Below are positions 9,173 to 17,193 of a DNA stretch of 64,000 nt, one piece after another. The stretch comes from Microbulbifer agarilyticus. GTDB lineage: Bacteria; Pseudomonadota; Gammaproteobacteria; Pseudomonadales; Cellvibrionaceae. Made by a program: the position numbers and the translations under genes. How positions within the stretch are numbered: position 1 is the stretch's first letter; each line of letters starts with the position of its first letter. The notes beneath the pieces are model-generated. The model ran no database searches, was not told the origin of the DNA, and saw only the letters and a program-made list of their open reading frames with translations. The stretch covers positions 1,364,001 to 1,428,000 of the forward strand of contig NZ_JAIUZM010000001.1 in assembly GCF_020171345.1 (NCBI RefSeq), read 5' to 3'.

Positions 9173-10420
9173 TTACTCGGCGTTGTTGGCCATCTTCAGC
9201 ATTGCGTGCAGCAGTACATTCGCGCCCGCCTCCAGATCCTTCGGCTCGGCATTCTCCGCTTCGTTGTGGCTCAAGCCTTTTTCACAGGGCACAAAGATCA
9301 TGCTGGTAGGTGCGACGCGGGAGATGTACACGGAGTCGTGACCGGCACCTGACACCATCTCTTTGTTGCTGTAGCCGAGGTCCGCGACGGAAGCGCGCAC
9401 CGCTTCGACACAGCTCTTGTCGAAGGCGACGGCGGGAGAGCGCCATTCGTCGCGGATGTCGTGTTCCAGTCCGGTTTCCTCGGCGACGGTAGCGGCGATT
9501 TCGCGGAAGCGCTGGTCCATGGCATCGAGCACTTGCTGGTCCGGATGGCGCAGGTCGACGGCGAGAACGAGTTTCTCCGGCACGGTGTTGCGGCTGCCGG
9601 GCTCGACGCGGATATCACCGAAGGTGGCGCGGGCCCAGGGGCCGTGTTCTGCGGCGAGTTTGTACAGCTGGTCGAGGATCTTGTGCAGGCCCATAAACGG
9701 GTCGCGACGGATTTCCATGGGGCTGGGGCCGGCGTGGCAGGGCTGGCCGATCAGGGTGAGGTCGTACCAGTTCATGCCCTGCACGCCGCTCAGTACGCCG
9801 ATTTGTTTTTCTTCGGCTTCCAGAATTGGGCCCTGTTCGATATGCACTTCAAAGGCGGCGGCCAGCGGGCGCGGCTTGGCGGGGGCTGCGCCCTTGTAGC
9901 CGATGCGCGCGAGTTCGTCGCCGAAGGTTTTACCTTCCTTGTCGGCGCGGGCGTAGGCGTAGTCGAGGTCGAATTCGCCGGCCCACACACCGGAGCCGAT
10001 CATGGCGGGGGAGAAGCGGGCGCCTTCTTCATTGGTCCACACGGCGACTTCCAGCGGTGCTTCGGTTTCGATGCCGGCGTCGTTGAGCGCGCGCACCACT
10101 TCCAGGCCGGCGAGCACGCCGTAGACACCGTCGAACTTGCCACCGGTGGGCTGTGTGTCTAGGTGGGAGCCGGTGAGCACCGCGGGTAGCTCCGGGTTGT
10201 TGCCCGGGCGGCGCGCGAAGATGTTGCCCATTTCGTCCACGGAGACGGAACAGCCGGCGTCTTCACACCAGTTTACGAAGAGGTCGCGACCCTGTTTGTC
10301 GAGGTCGGTAAGGGCCTGGCGGTTGCAGCCGCCTTTGTCGGTGGCGCCGATCTGCGCCATCTCCATCAGGGAGTCCCACAGGCGCTGGCCGTTGATGCGC
10401 ACTTGGCTGGTGTCAGTCAT
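9173..10420 (-). CDS. M20-family N-carbamoyl-L-amino-acid / beta-ureido acid hydrolase
   Basis: The 415-residue protein is a zinc-dependent amidohydrolase of the AmaB/HyuC/allantoate amidohydrolase group, which releases the amino acid, CO2 and ammonia from N-carbamoyl amino acids. Metal-binding motifs appear in order: TGSHLDTQPTGGKFDGVYG, WTNEEGARF with the catalytic glutamate pair, HIEQGPILE, and the C-terminal GAGHDS ... GLSHNEAE zinc ligand region. Length is typical (about 410). The ATG at 10420 follows a weak ribosome site. It is transcribed towards the amidinotransferase-family gene (192-base gap holding an inverted-repeat element) and divergently from the LysR gene. It could also be an allantoate amidohydrolase, but no other ureide-pathway gene is present. 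Confidence 0.88.
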   Translation of the reverse strand: MTDTSQVRINGQRLWDSLMEMAQIGATDKGGCNRQALTDLDKQGRDLFVNWCEDAGCSVSVDEMGNIFARRPGNNPELPAVLTGSHLDTQPTGGKFDGVYGVLAGLEVVRALNDAGIETEAPLEVAVWTNEEGARFSPAMIGSGVWAGEFDLDYAYARADKEGKTFGDELARIGYKGAAPAKPRPLAAAFEVHIEQGPILEAEEKQIGVLSGVQGMNWYDLTLIGQPCHAGPSPMEIRRDPFMGLHKILDQLYKLAAEHGPWARATFGDIRVEPGSRNTVPEKLVLAVDLRHPDQQVLDAMDQRFREIAATVAEETGLEHDIRDEWRSPAVAFDKSCVEAVRASVADLGYSNKEMVSGAGHDSVYISRVAPTSMIFVPCEKGLSHNEAENAEPKDLEAGANVLLHAMLKMANNAE

Positions 10421-10517
10421 GGGGTCGATCCGCACTTTTATTGTCTGGGAGGGTGTATAGGGTTTAGCACAAGTCTATGGTTTGTTTTTGTGAACACAAT
10501 TAACTATTAATTGCCAC

Positions 10518-10540
10518 TTTGGTATCTTTTTGGCACCAAA
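10518..10540. promoter_or_regulatory. Candidate LysR-type operator in divergent promoter
   Basis: The dyad TTTGGT-N11-ACCAAA (10518-10523 and 10535-10540) lies in the 163-base gap between the divergent carbamoylase and lysR genes. Its T-N11-A spacing is the classical form of LysR-family binding sites, so autoregulation and control of the hydrolases is the simple reading. Confidence 0.55.
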
Positions 10541-10583
10541 ACTAGTCGAACCCCAGTAAGCGGGGTTATTTCCGAGGTAAACC

Positions 10584-11546
10584 ATGGCAGCAGAGCTGAG
10601 AAACCTGTCGCTGACATCATTGCGCAGTTTCTACGCGGTGGGCCGCCACTGCCATTTGCGGCGTGCGGCGGAGGAACTGCACGTGTCGCACCCGGCGCTC
10701 AGTCGGCAGATCCGCGAGTTGGAGGAGCGGCTGGGCACTGCCTTGTTCCTGCGCAGTGGTAATCGCCTGTCCCTGACCGCGGCGGGCAAGCGTTTGCACC
10801 GCTCGGTTGCCGATGCGTTCGGGCGTCTGGAGCAGGGCTTGCTGACGCTGGATCCGGACAACCTTGCCGGCGAGGTGGTGATTGCCGCCACCGCCACCAT
10901 TGCCTCGCGCTGGCTGTTGCGGATTCTCGCCGAGGTGCAGCAGCGCTATCCCGAGATCCGGCTGCGCCTGACCACCATTGAGCCGCGCGCGGCAAGGCTC
11001 GATGAGGAGGCGGATATTGCCATCTGCCTGGGTGAGCCGGATGCGCCGGGGCGCCAGGTGACGCCGCTGTATCAGGAACACTATTTGCCGGTGGCGAGCC
11101 CGCAGCTGCTGCAGACGCATGGCCGCGCACTGCGCCCGGCGGATCTGCTGAAGCTGCCGCTGTTGCACGACCGCCAGCAGCAATGGCGCGGCTGGTTCAC
11201 TGCGCAGGGTGTGGAGTATGCGCCGGCGATCCAGGGCGTCACCGTGGATTATGCCTATCAGGCCATCGAAGCGGCACGCCTGGGTATGGGCGTGGCGTTG
11301 GCCGATCGTCTGGAGGTGAGCGAAGACCTCAGCAGCGGGCGCCTGGCGACGGTGATCGAGCGCCCCTACACCATCGGCCAGTTTTTGTATCTGGTGAGCG
11401 ACCACCACGGCGCCATGCATGACCGCGCGCGCCTGGTGCTCGAGAGCGTGTTCAAGTGGTTGGACACCCGCGGTGCGGCGCTGGCTACCCAGGCACAAGC
11501 CCTGCAGCAGGCGCTGTCGCCCACGGCCAAGGACACAGATAGCTGA
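10584..11546 (+). CDS. LysR-family transcriptional regulator (GcvA-like)
   Basis: The 320-residue protein has an N-terminal winged helix-turn-helix (residues about 8-67: LTSLRSFYAVGRHCHLRRAA, then VSHPALSRQIRELEERLGTALF) and a periplasmic-binding-type effector domain. The pattern of the first helices, and REL/E-rich linker, resembles the GcvA/AmpR branch. It is divergent from the carbamoylase gene with a T-N11-A dyad between them, and lies 220 bases upstream of the co-directional aldehyde dehydrogenase gene. It probably regulates the adjacent hydrolases; the effector is unknown. Confidence 0.9.
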   Translation: MAAELRNLSLTSLRSFYAVGRHCHLRRAAEELHVSHPALSRQIRELEERLGTALFLRSGNRLSLTAAGKRLHRSVADAFGRLEQGLLTLDPDNLAGEVVIAATATIASRWLLRILAEVQQRYPEIRLRLTTIEPRAARLDEEADIAICLGEPDAPGRQVTPLYQEHYLPVASPQLLQTHGRALRPADLLKLPLLHDRQQQWRGWFTAQGVEYAPAIQGVTVDYAYQAIEAARLGMGVALADRLEVSEDLSSGRLATVIERPYTIGQFLYLVSDHHGAMHDRARLVLESVFKWLDTRGAALATQAQALQQALSPTAKDTDS

Positions 11547-11596
11547 TTGCTAATCGGCATATTTCTGGCATTTCTCTCTGCTTCACCCGAGGTTTC

Positions 11597-11618
11597 GTAT
11601 CACCTGTTCAGGTGATAC
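11597..11618. promoter_or_regulatory. Palindromic operator upstream of aldehyde dehydrogenase gene
   Basis: Ten-base perfect arms GTATCACCTG and CAGGTGATAC around a TT centre form a 22-bp palindrome. A closely related palindrome (TCACCC-GTTG-GGGTGA) precedes the TonB-receptor gene at 14739-14754. The shared core is TCACC-Y-GTT-S-R-GGTGATA. No T-run follows, so it is not a terminator for lysR; the size and symmetry suit a dimeric LuxR- or TetR/GntR-type regulator. Confidence 0.65.
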
Positions 11619-11766
11619 AGGCACACTTGCCCTTGGCGCATACTGAATAATCCTTCAAATAACACAAACAATTGCGCAGTTTGTCCGCCTCGCGGACCTA
11701 GACGCTCTCGCTTGCTGCTTCATTAGCTGCAAGCGGCGCGCAGCCGCAGCAACTGAGCCGAAAACG

Positions 11767-13194
11767 ATGCAACACCAGAATAAGCTCTACATCGATGGCA
11801 ATTGGGTGGAATCGACTTCCGACGACTGGTTGGAAGTGATCAATCCCGCAACCGAATCTGTTATTACCCGCGTGCCCGCCGGCAGTGCCGACGACGTGGA
11901 TCGTGCGGTGCAGGCCGCATCCCGTGCATTTGATTCTTGGGCCAATACCCCAGCTGTGGAGCGTCGCGCGCTGCTGTTGCGCGCGGCCGACCTGATGCAG
12001 GCGCGGGAGCAGGAACTGATAGCGGCGGTATCCGCCAGCATGGGCTGCCCCCAGCATATTGCCGGCTGGTTGCAGGTGGCGGGGCCCATCGAGGCCATGC
12101 GCCTGTTTGCCGAGCAGGTAGCCATTACCGAAGAGACCGAAGAGCTCGGCCACTCGCTGGTATGGCGCGAAGCCGTTGGCGTATGCGGGTTTATCAATCC
12201 GTGGAATTACCCGTTGCACCAGTTTGTCGGCAAGGTGGGCGCAGCGCTCGCCGCTGGCTGCACCATGGTGGTCAAACCCTCGGAGCAGACACCGCTGCAG
12301 GATTACCTGATGGCGGAAATTTTCCACGAGGCCGGCCTGCCGGCGGGCGTATTCAACCTGGTGCCGGGACGCGGCATAGAGGTAGGTCGCGCCCTGTGCG
12401 AACACCCGCTGGTGGACATGATGTCGTTTACCGGCTCCACCCGCGCCGGCATCGAAATTGCCAAGGCCTGTGCGCCGACGGTCAAGCGTGTCACCCAGGA
12501 GCTGGGTGGCAAATCCCCCTATATCGTCACCGCGGATTGCGACTTAACCGCGGCGGTGCGCTATGGCGTCGACGACGTGATGATCAACAGCGGCCAGACC
12601 TGCACCGCACTCACCCGCATGCTGGTGCCTCGGAGTCGTATCGACGAGGCGCTGGACATTGTGCGCACGCGCGTCGCCGAGATCGAAGTGGGTATGGGTG
12701 AAGCTGCGTTTATGGGCCCGGTTTCCTCTCGGCGTCAGTGGCAGCAGGTTCAGGACTATATTCAGATTGGCATGGACGAGGGCGCAACACTGGTGTGCGG
12801 CGGCCTCGGCAAACCGGAAGGGCTGGAGCAGGGTTATTTTGCGCGGCCAACCGTGTTTGCCGGTGTGACCAATGACATGCGCATCGCGCGCGAGGAAATT
12901 TTCGGCCCGGTACTGTGCATCATTGCCTACGATGACCTGGAGCAGGCGGTGGCGATCGCCAACGATACGCCCTACGGGTTGTCTTCCGGTGTGTTCGCGA
13001 AAGACAACACCGCCGCGCTGGCCATCGCGCGACGCATTCGCGCGGGGCTGTGCTTTGTTAATGGCGGCGAGTTCAATTACCAGGCGCCGTTTGGGGGCTT
13101 CAAACAAAGCGGTAATGGCCGCGAGTTCTCCCACCACGGTGTCGAAGAGTTCACCGAAATCAAATCCGCACAACTGGGTGTGCCTGCAAGCTAA
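11767..13194 (+). CDS. NAD(P)+-dependent aldehyde dehydrogenase
   Basis: The 475-residue protein is a class I aldehyde dehydrogenase that oxidises an aldehyde to a carboxylate. The coenzyme segment GFINPWNYPLHQF, catalytic base E245 in TQELGGKS, nucleophile C279 in NSGQTCTAL and the REEIFGPVL and PFGGFKQSGNGRE motifs are all intact. It most resembles betaine aldehyde/aminobutyraldehyde dehydrogenases, which suits the product of an amine oxidase such as the one encoded 4 kb downstream. The ATG at 11767 lacks a clear ribosome site. A strong palindrome lies about 150 bases upstream, and a permease gene follows 53 bases downstream. Confidence 0.92.
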   Translation: MQHQNKLYIDGNWVESTSDDWLEVINPATESVITRVPAGSADDVDRAVQAASRAFDSWANTPAVERRALLLRAADLMQAREQELIAAVSASMGCPQHIAGWLQVAGPIEAMRLFAEQVAITEETEELGHSLVWREAVGVCGFINPWNYPLHQFVGKVGAALAAGCTMVVKPSEQTPLQDYLMAEIFHEAGLPAGVFNLVPGRGIEVGRALCEHPLVDMMSFTGSTRAGIEIAKACAPTVKRVTQELGGKSPYIVTADCDLTAAVRYGVDDVMINSGQTCTALTRMLVPRSRIDEALDIVRTRVAEIEVGMGEAAFMGPVSSRRQWQQVQDYIQIGMDEGATLVCGGLGKPEGLEQGYFARPTVFAGVTNDMRIAREEIFGPVLCIIAYDDLEQAVAIANDTPYGLSSGVFAKDNTAALAIARRIRAGLCFVNGGEFNYQAPFGGFKQSGNGREFSHHGVEEFTEIKSAQLGVPAS

Positions 13195-13247
13195 GGCACA
13201 CTCCGGCAAACACTGAACAACAACATAAAACACGCGGGAGAATCTCC

Positions 13248-14651
13248 GTGACAGAAGTAGCCGTCAAAAAGAATCTTGGTAAACGGGACATGATCCTGTT
13301 TACCGTGTCCGCCATTTTGCTGGTGGATACCCTCGCCGCCACCGCCGCCATCGGCACCTCGAGTATTTTCTGGTGGCTGTTCCTGGGTGTGTTTTTCTTT
13401 GTGCCTTTTGCGCTGGTATCTGCCGAGCTGGGCTGTGCCTACCCGGAGAAAGGCGGTATTTACGCCTGGGTGCGCGATGCCTTCGGCGGCCGCTGGGCGT
13501 CGCGGGTGAGCTGGAGCTACTGGGTCAATGTAGCGATCTGGATGCCGGCGATCTTTATTCTGTTTGCCGGCGTAGCCAAACAATTGTTCTGGCCGGACAT
13601 GACCGTCACTGCACAGATTGTACTGGGCGTGGTGCTGACCTGGATCGCCGTCGCCGCCAACGTGGTCACCCTGAACGTGGGCAAGTGGGTGCCGAACATC
13701 GGCGCGATTTTTAAAATACTGATTTTTGTTGCGATCATTGTCGGCGCCGGGTTTTACGCGGCGGAAAACGGCCTCGCCAATCCGATTACACTGGATAGCA
13801 TCAAACCGAACCTGAGTGACAGCCTGCAATATATTCCCGCAATCATTTACGGCATGCTCGGTTTTGAGTTGATCAGCGCAAGCAGCGATGAAATGCGCAA
13901 CCCCAAGCGCGATGTGCCGCGCTCCATCCTGATTTCCGGTGCCATTATTCTTGCCCTGTACACGCTCGGCACCATGGCAATTCTCGCCGCGATTCCCGCA
14001 CAGGATATCGACCTGGTCGAGGGGCTGGTGGACACACTTCGCCTGTTCTTTGCGCCGCTGCCGTTTGGTGATGCGTTGGTGATGGCACTGGGTATTGCCG
14101 CGCTGTATAGCTTTTTCTCCAATGGCGTTACCTGGGCCATCGGTGGCAACCGCGCCGCTGCAGAAGCAGCCGAAGAAGGCGAACTGCCGCGTGCTTTTGC
14201 GATCAAAAGTGTCACCCGCAATACGCCGGTGGGCGCTGCAATATTGATGGGCGTCATGAGTACCGTAATCCTGGTGCTGTACGGTTTTCTGGTGGATTCG
14301 AACGAGGACCTGTTCTGGTCACTGTTCGCATTTAGCGGGGTCATTTTCCTGCTGCCCTACGTGGGTATGTTCCTGGCGTTTGCGAAAATGCGTCGCGTAG
14401 ATGGCGAGCGTGAGCGTCCTTTCCGCGTGCCGGGCAACCGCCTGTTTGTGCGTGCGCTGACCCTGTTCTGCGTGGCAATCCTTGCCGGCAGTATCTTCCT
14501 GTTTATTTACACTCCCGGTGAGGGTGTGCAATGGCCGGTGCTGATTGGTTCCTTCGTGACCCTGCTGCTCGGTGAGCTGGCCATCTTGTGGGCCGAAAAA
14601 CAGGGGCGCCGTCAGCCGCCGGTAAATTCGGCAATGCGCGCAATGCTGTAA
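13248..14651 (+). CDS. APC-superfamily amino acid/polyamine permease
   Basis: The 467-residue product has about 12 predicted membrane helices, with the first segments (MILFTVSAILLVDTLAATAA, then WLFLGVFFFVPFALVSAELG) matching the amino acid-polyamine-organocation family. The GGIYAWVRDAFG motif after helix 2 is diagnostic of the APC fold. The GTG start has a good GGGAGA ribosome site. It follows the aldehyde dehydrogenase gene closely and ends at a strong terminator, so the two make one transcript. The substrate should be the amine or amino acid metabolised by the cluster. Confidence 0.92.
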   Translation: MTEVAVKKNLGKRDMILFTVSAILLVDTLAATAAIGTSSIFWWLFLGVFFFVPFALVSAELGCAYPEKGGIYAWVRDAFGGRWASRVSWSYWVNVAIWMPAIFILFAGVAKQLFWPDMTVTAQIVLGVVLTWIAVAANVVTLNVGKWVPNIGAIFKILIFVAIIVGAGFYAAENGLANPITLDSIKPNLSDSLQYIPAIIYGMLGFELISASSDEMRNPKRDVPRSILISGAIILALYTLGTMAILAAIPAQDIDLVEGLVDTLRLFFAPLPFGDALVMALGIAALYSFFSNGVTWAIGGNRAAAEAAEEGELPRAFAIKSVTRNTPVGAAILMGVMSTVILVLYGFLVDSNEDLFWSLFAFSGVIFLLPYVGMFLAFAKMRRVDGERERPFRVPGNRLFVRALTLFCVAILAGSIFLFIYTPGEGVQWPVLIGSFVTLLLGELAILWAEKQGRRQPPVNSAMRAML

Positions 14652-14675
14652 CCCGCAAACGCTTCGCTTAGCTAC

Positions 14676-14701
14676 AAAAACCCGCTTTTTTGCGGGTTTT
14701 T
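14676..14701 (+). terminator. Intrinsic terminator after APC permease gene
   Basis: Arms AAAAACCCGC/GCGGGTTTTT with a T6 loop are followed by further T residues, closing the aldehyde dehydrogenase-permease transcript. Confidence 0.9.
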
Positions 14702-14736
14702 GTGTTTGTTGTGTCTTGCCGGCGATCCCTCGTACA

Positions 14737-14802
14737 CCTCACCCGTTGGGGTGATAGCCGAATAGTTGTTCGGTTTTTATAGTCTCCCTCAACATAAAAC
14801 CG
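14737..14802. promoter_or_regulatory. Operator-rich promoter of the TonB-receptor gene
   Basis: Three dyads are packed here: TCACCC-GTTG-GGGTGA (14739-14754), similar to the palindrome before the aldehyde dehydrogenase gene; CCGAA-N6-TTCGG (14758-14773); and CGGTTTTTAT/ATAAAACCG (14771-14802, one bulge). The first extends rightwards with the shared GGTGATA sequence. No clear -35/-10 pair is assigned. Confidence 0.6.
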
Positions 14803-14827
14803 ATAATTTTTTTAAGGGGAGATCGTC

Positions 14828-17155
14828 ATGGAAATGTCGAACCGTTCCAGCCGACGTTTTGCGAAAAACACACTTGCGGTCGCCATCACCGGCGCATTTC
14901 TTTCGACACTTGGTGTGACCACCAGCGCGTTTGCCAACCAGATCGAAGAAGTTGCCGTGACCGCGCAAAAGCGCGAACAGTCGGTAAATGACATTGGTGT
15001 ATCCGCCAACGCGTTCAGCGGCGAAATGATGCAGAGCCTGGGTATAGACAGTGCGGTGGATCTCGGTGCGCATACGCCGGGTCTGGTGACTGTGAACTCC
15101 ACCTCTGGCGGCACCCCGGTGTTTGCCATTCGCGGCATCGGCCTCGATGATTTCAGCCCCAACAACAGCAGCGGTGTGGGTATCTACACCGATGAAGTGT
15201 TTGCCAGCAATCCATCCTTCCTCGGCGGCCAGCTGTTCGATATCGAGCGCGTCGAAGTACTGAAAGGCCCGCAGGGTACCCTGTACGGCAAAAACACCAC
15301 CGGCGGTGCGATTAACTTTATCAGTGCCAAGCCCAGCGACGAATTTGAAGCATTTGTGGATGCGGGTATCGGCAATTACGGCGCCCACGAGCTGACCGGT
15401 GTGGTGAGCGGTGCTATCAACGGCGAAGTCCTCGGCCGCTTGAGCCTGAACATGTCCAAGGCCGATGGCTGGCAGGAAGACGCGCAGACCGGACGTGAGT
15501 TCGGCGGTGTGGATCGCTCCGCGGGGCGCGGCCAGATCCTGTTCCCGTTTGCGGATAACGGTGAGGCCGTGGCCAAGGTCTATTTCAGCAATGACAAATC
15601 CACGCCGGTATCCCCGCAGGTCAGTGGCCTCGGCGAAGCCTTCGGCGACCCGTCGTTCGATGTGCTGAACAGCAGCGATGACCCCACTCTCGTCAACGTT
15701 GGCGATCTGAAAGTTGCCCGCGACGAATCCGGCTACGGCGCCTCCCTTAACTTGAGCTACGGCTTCGAAACCCTGGATGTGGTTTCCATCACCGCATTCG
15801 ACGCTTACGACCGCAAAGTGGTGGATAACTACGGCGGCTCTTCGGCGGCAATTCTGGACCTGTATCAGGACAACGAAATCAGCCAGTGGTCTCAGGAATT
15901 GCGCCTGGTGAGCAACGGTGATGGCCGCGTTACCTGGGTGGCCGGTGTGAATATTTCCGAAGACACCGTAAAAGTGCACGACGTATTCGACGATTCGTTC
16001 TTCGTGACCGACTCCGTCGCCAGCACCTTTGTGCTCGATCCCGCGGATGTGAGCGTGCAGGGCTGGGATTTGCTCACCGCGCAATACGAACAGGTCACCA
16101 AGTCCTGGGGGGCTTACCTGCACACCGAAACCATGCTGACCGATTCACTGAACCTGATCGCCGGTGTGCGCTACAGTGCCGATGACCGCACCTTCGATGG
16201 TATTTCTACCAATCACGACGATATTTATTCCTTCAACGACACCATTGCCGAACTCGACGACAGCACCAGTGAAAATGCCGTAACCGGCAAACTGGGACTG
16301 GACTGGCAGGTAAACGACGACTTCCTGCTCTACGCCAATGTGGCTAACAGCTACAAGGCCGGCGCTTACTACGGCGCGGCGATTCTCGATGACATCAGCT
16401 GGGCTTATGTGAAACCGGAAAAGGTGCTGTCCTACGAAGCGGGCTTTAAGGCCACCCTGTTTGATGCTTCGCTGCAATTGAACGGTGCCCTGTTCAGCCT
16501 CGACTACACCGACCGTCAGTCACTGGTCACCATCATCGTTGATGACTTCAGTAATTTCCTCGAATTCCCGGTGGCCGATACCACCCTGGTGAATGTGCCG
16601 GAATCCAAGACCAACGGTTTTGAACTGGACCTGCACTGGCTGCCCACCGATAACCTGACCGTTATGGCCGGGGTTGCCTTCCTCGACAGCGAAGTTACCC
16701 GCGCGCCGACCACTGCGGGCATGCGCGGTATCTCCGCCGATGCTTCGGTGAACGATGCTGCGGATGGCGTGGATCAACTGTTTGTGGATGCACTGGCAGC
16801 ACCGCTGCCCGCGGGTGCGTCACTGTCGCAGGCGCCGGAGTGGAGCTACAACAGTTTGCTCGCCTACGACCTGCCGCTGGCTGAGTACAACCTGCGCCTG
16901 CAAACCAGCTACACCTACAGCGATGAAATGACCGCTCAGCTCGCAGACGCCAATGCGCTGTCCGGCCCGGTACATTCTTGGGACGCAGAAGCAACCCTGA
17001 GTGACGGAGACGAACGCTGGCAGCTGAGCGGCTGGATCAAAAATATTGAAGACAGCAGTGCAGAAACCTATGCGTTCTCCAGCTTCGCGGGGCGCTCCTA
17101 CTATCGCCAGGCACCGACGACCTTCGGGGTATCGGTTCGCTACAACTTCTTCTAA
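14828..17155 (+). CDS. TonB-dependent outer-membrane receptor
   Basis: The 775-residue protein has a long signal peptide ending near SAFA (residue 36), a TonB-box-like EEVAVTAQKR segment, a plug domain with RGIGLDDFSPNN and the conserved VEVLKGPQGTLYGKNTTGGAINF motif, and a beta-barrel ending in the terminal aromatic residues RYNFF. The ATG has an excellent AGGGGAGA ribosome site. The closest general type is the large group of marine receptors annotated as siderophore-like but often used for organic nutrients. Its place in a catabolic cluster and a shared promoter palindrome suggest that it imports the cluster substrate across the outer membrane. Confidence 0.93.
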   Translation: MEMSNRSSRRFAKNTLAVAITGAFLSTLGVTTSAFANQIEEVAVTAQKREQSVNDIGVSANAFSGEMMQSLGIDSAVDLGAHTPGLVTVNSTSGGTPVFAIRGIGLDDFSPNNSSGVGIYTDEVFASNPSFLGGQLFDIERVEVLKGPQGTLYGKNTTGGAINFISAKPSDEFEAFVDAGIGNYGAHELTGVVSGAINGEVLGRLSLNMSKADGWQEDAQTGREFGGVDRSAGRGQILFPFADNGEAVAKVYFSNDKSTPVSPQVSGLGEAFGDPSFDVLNSSDDPTLVNVGDLKVARDESGYGASLNLSYGFETLDVVSITAFDAYDRKVVDNYGGSSAAILDLYQDNEISQWSQELRLVSNGDGRVTWVAGVNISEDTVKVHDVFDDSFFVTDSVASTFVLDPADVSVQGWDLLTAQYEQVTKSWGAYLHTETMLTDSLNLIAGVRYSADDRTFDGISTNHDDIYSFNDTIAELDDSTSENAVTGKLGLDWQVNDDFLLYANVANSYKAGAYYGAAILDDISWAYVKPEKVLSYEAGFKATLFDASLQLNGALFSLDYTDRQSLVTIIVDDFSNFLEFPVADTTLVNVPESKTNGFELDLHWLPTDNLTVMAGVAFLDSEVTRAPTTAGMRGISADASVNDAADGVDQLFVDALAAPLPAGASLSQAPEWSYNSLLAYDLPLAEYNLRLQTSYTYSDEMTAQLADANALSGPVHSWDAEATLSDGDERWQLSGWIKNIEDSSAETYAFSSFAGRSYYRQAPTTFGVSVRYNFF

Positions 17156-17193
17156 TTACAGACCGGCGATAGATTGGTTGATGAGAGATAATT

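Noticed and set aside
14789-16123. Minus-strand frame of 444 codons
   Set aside because: Antisense to the TonB receptor and composed of low-complexity codon shadows.
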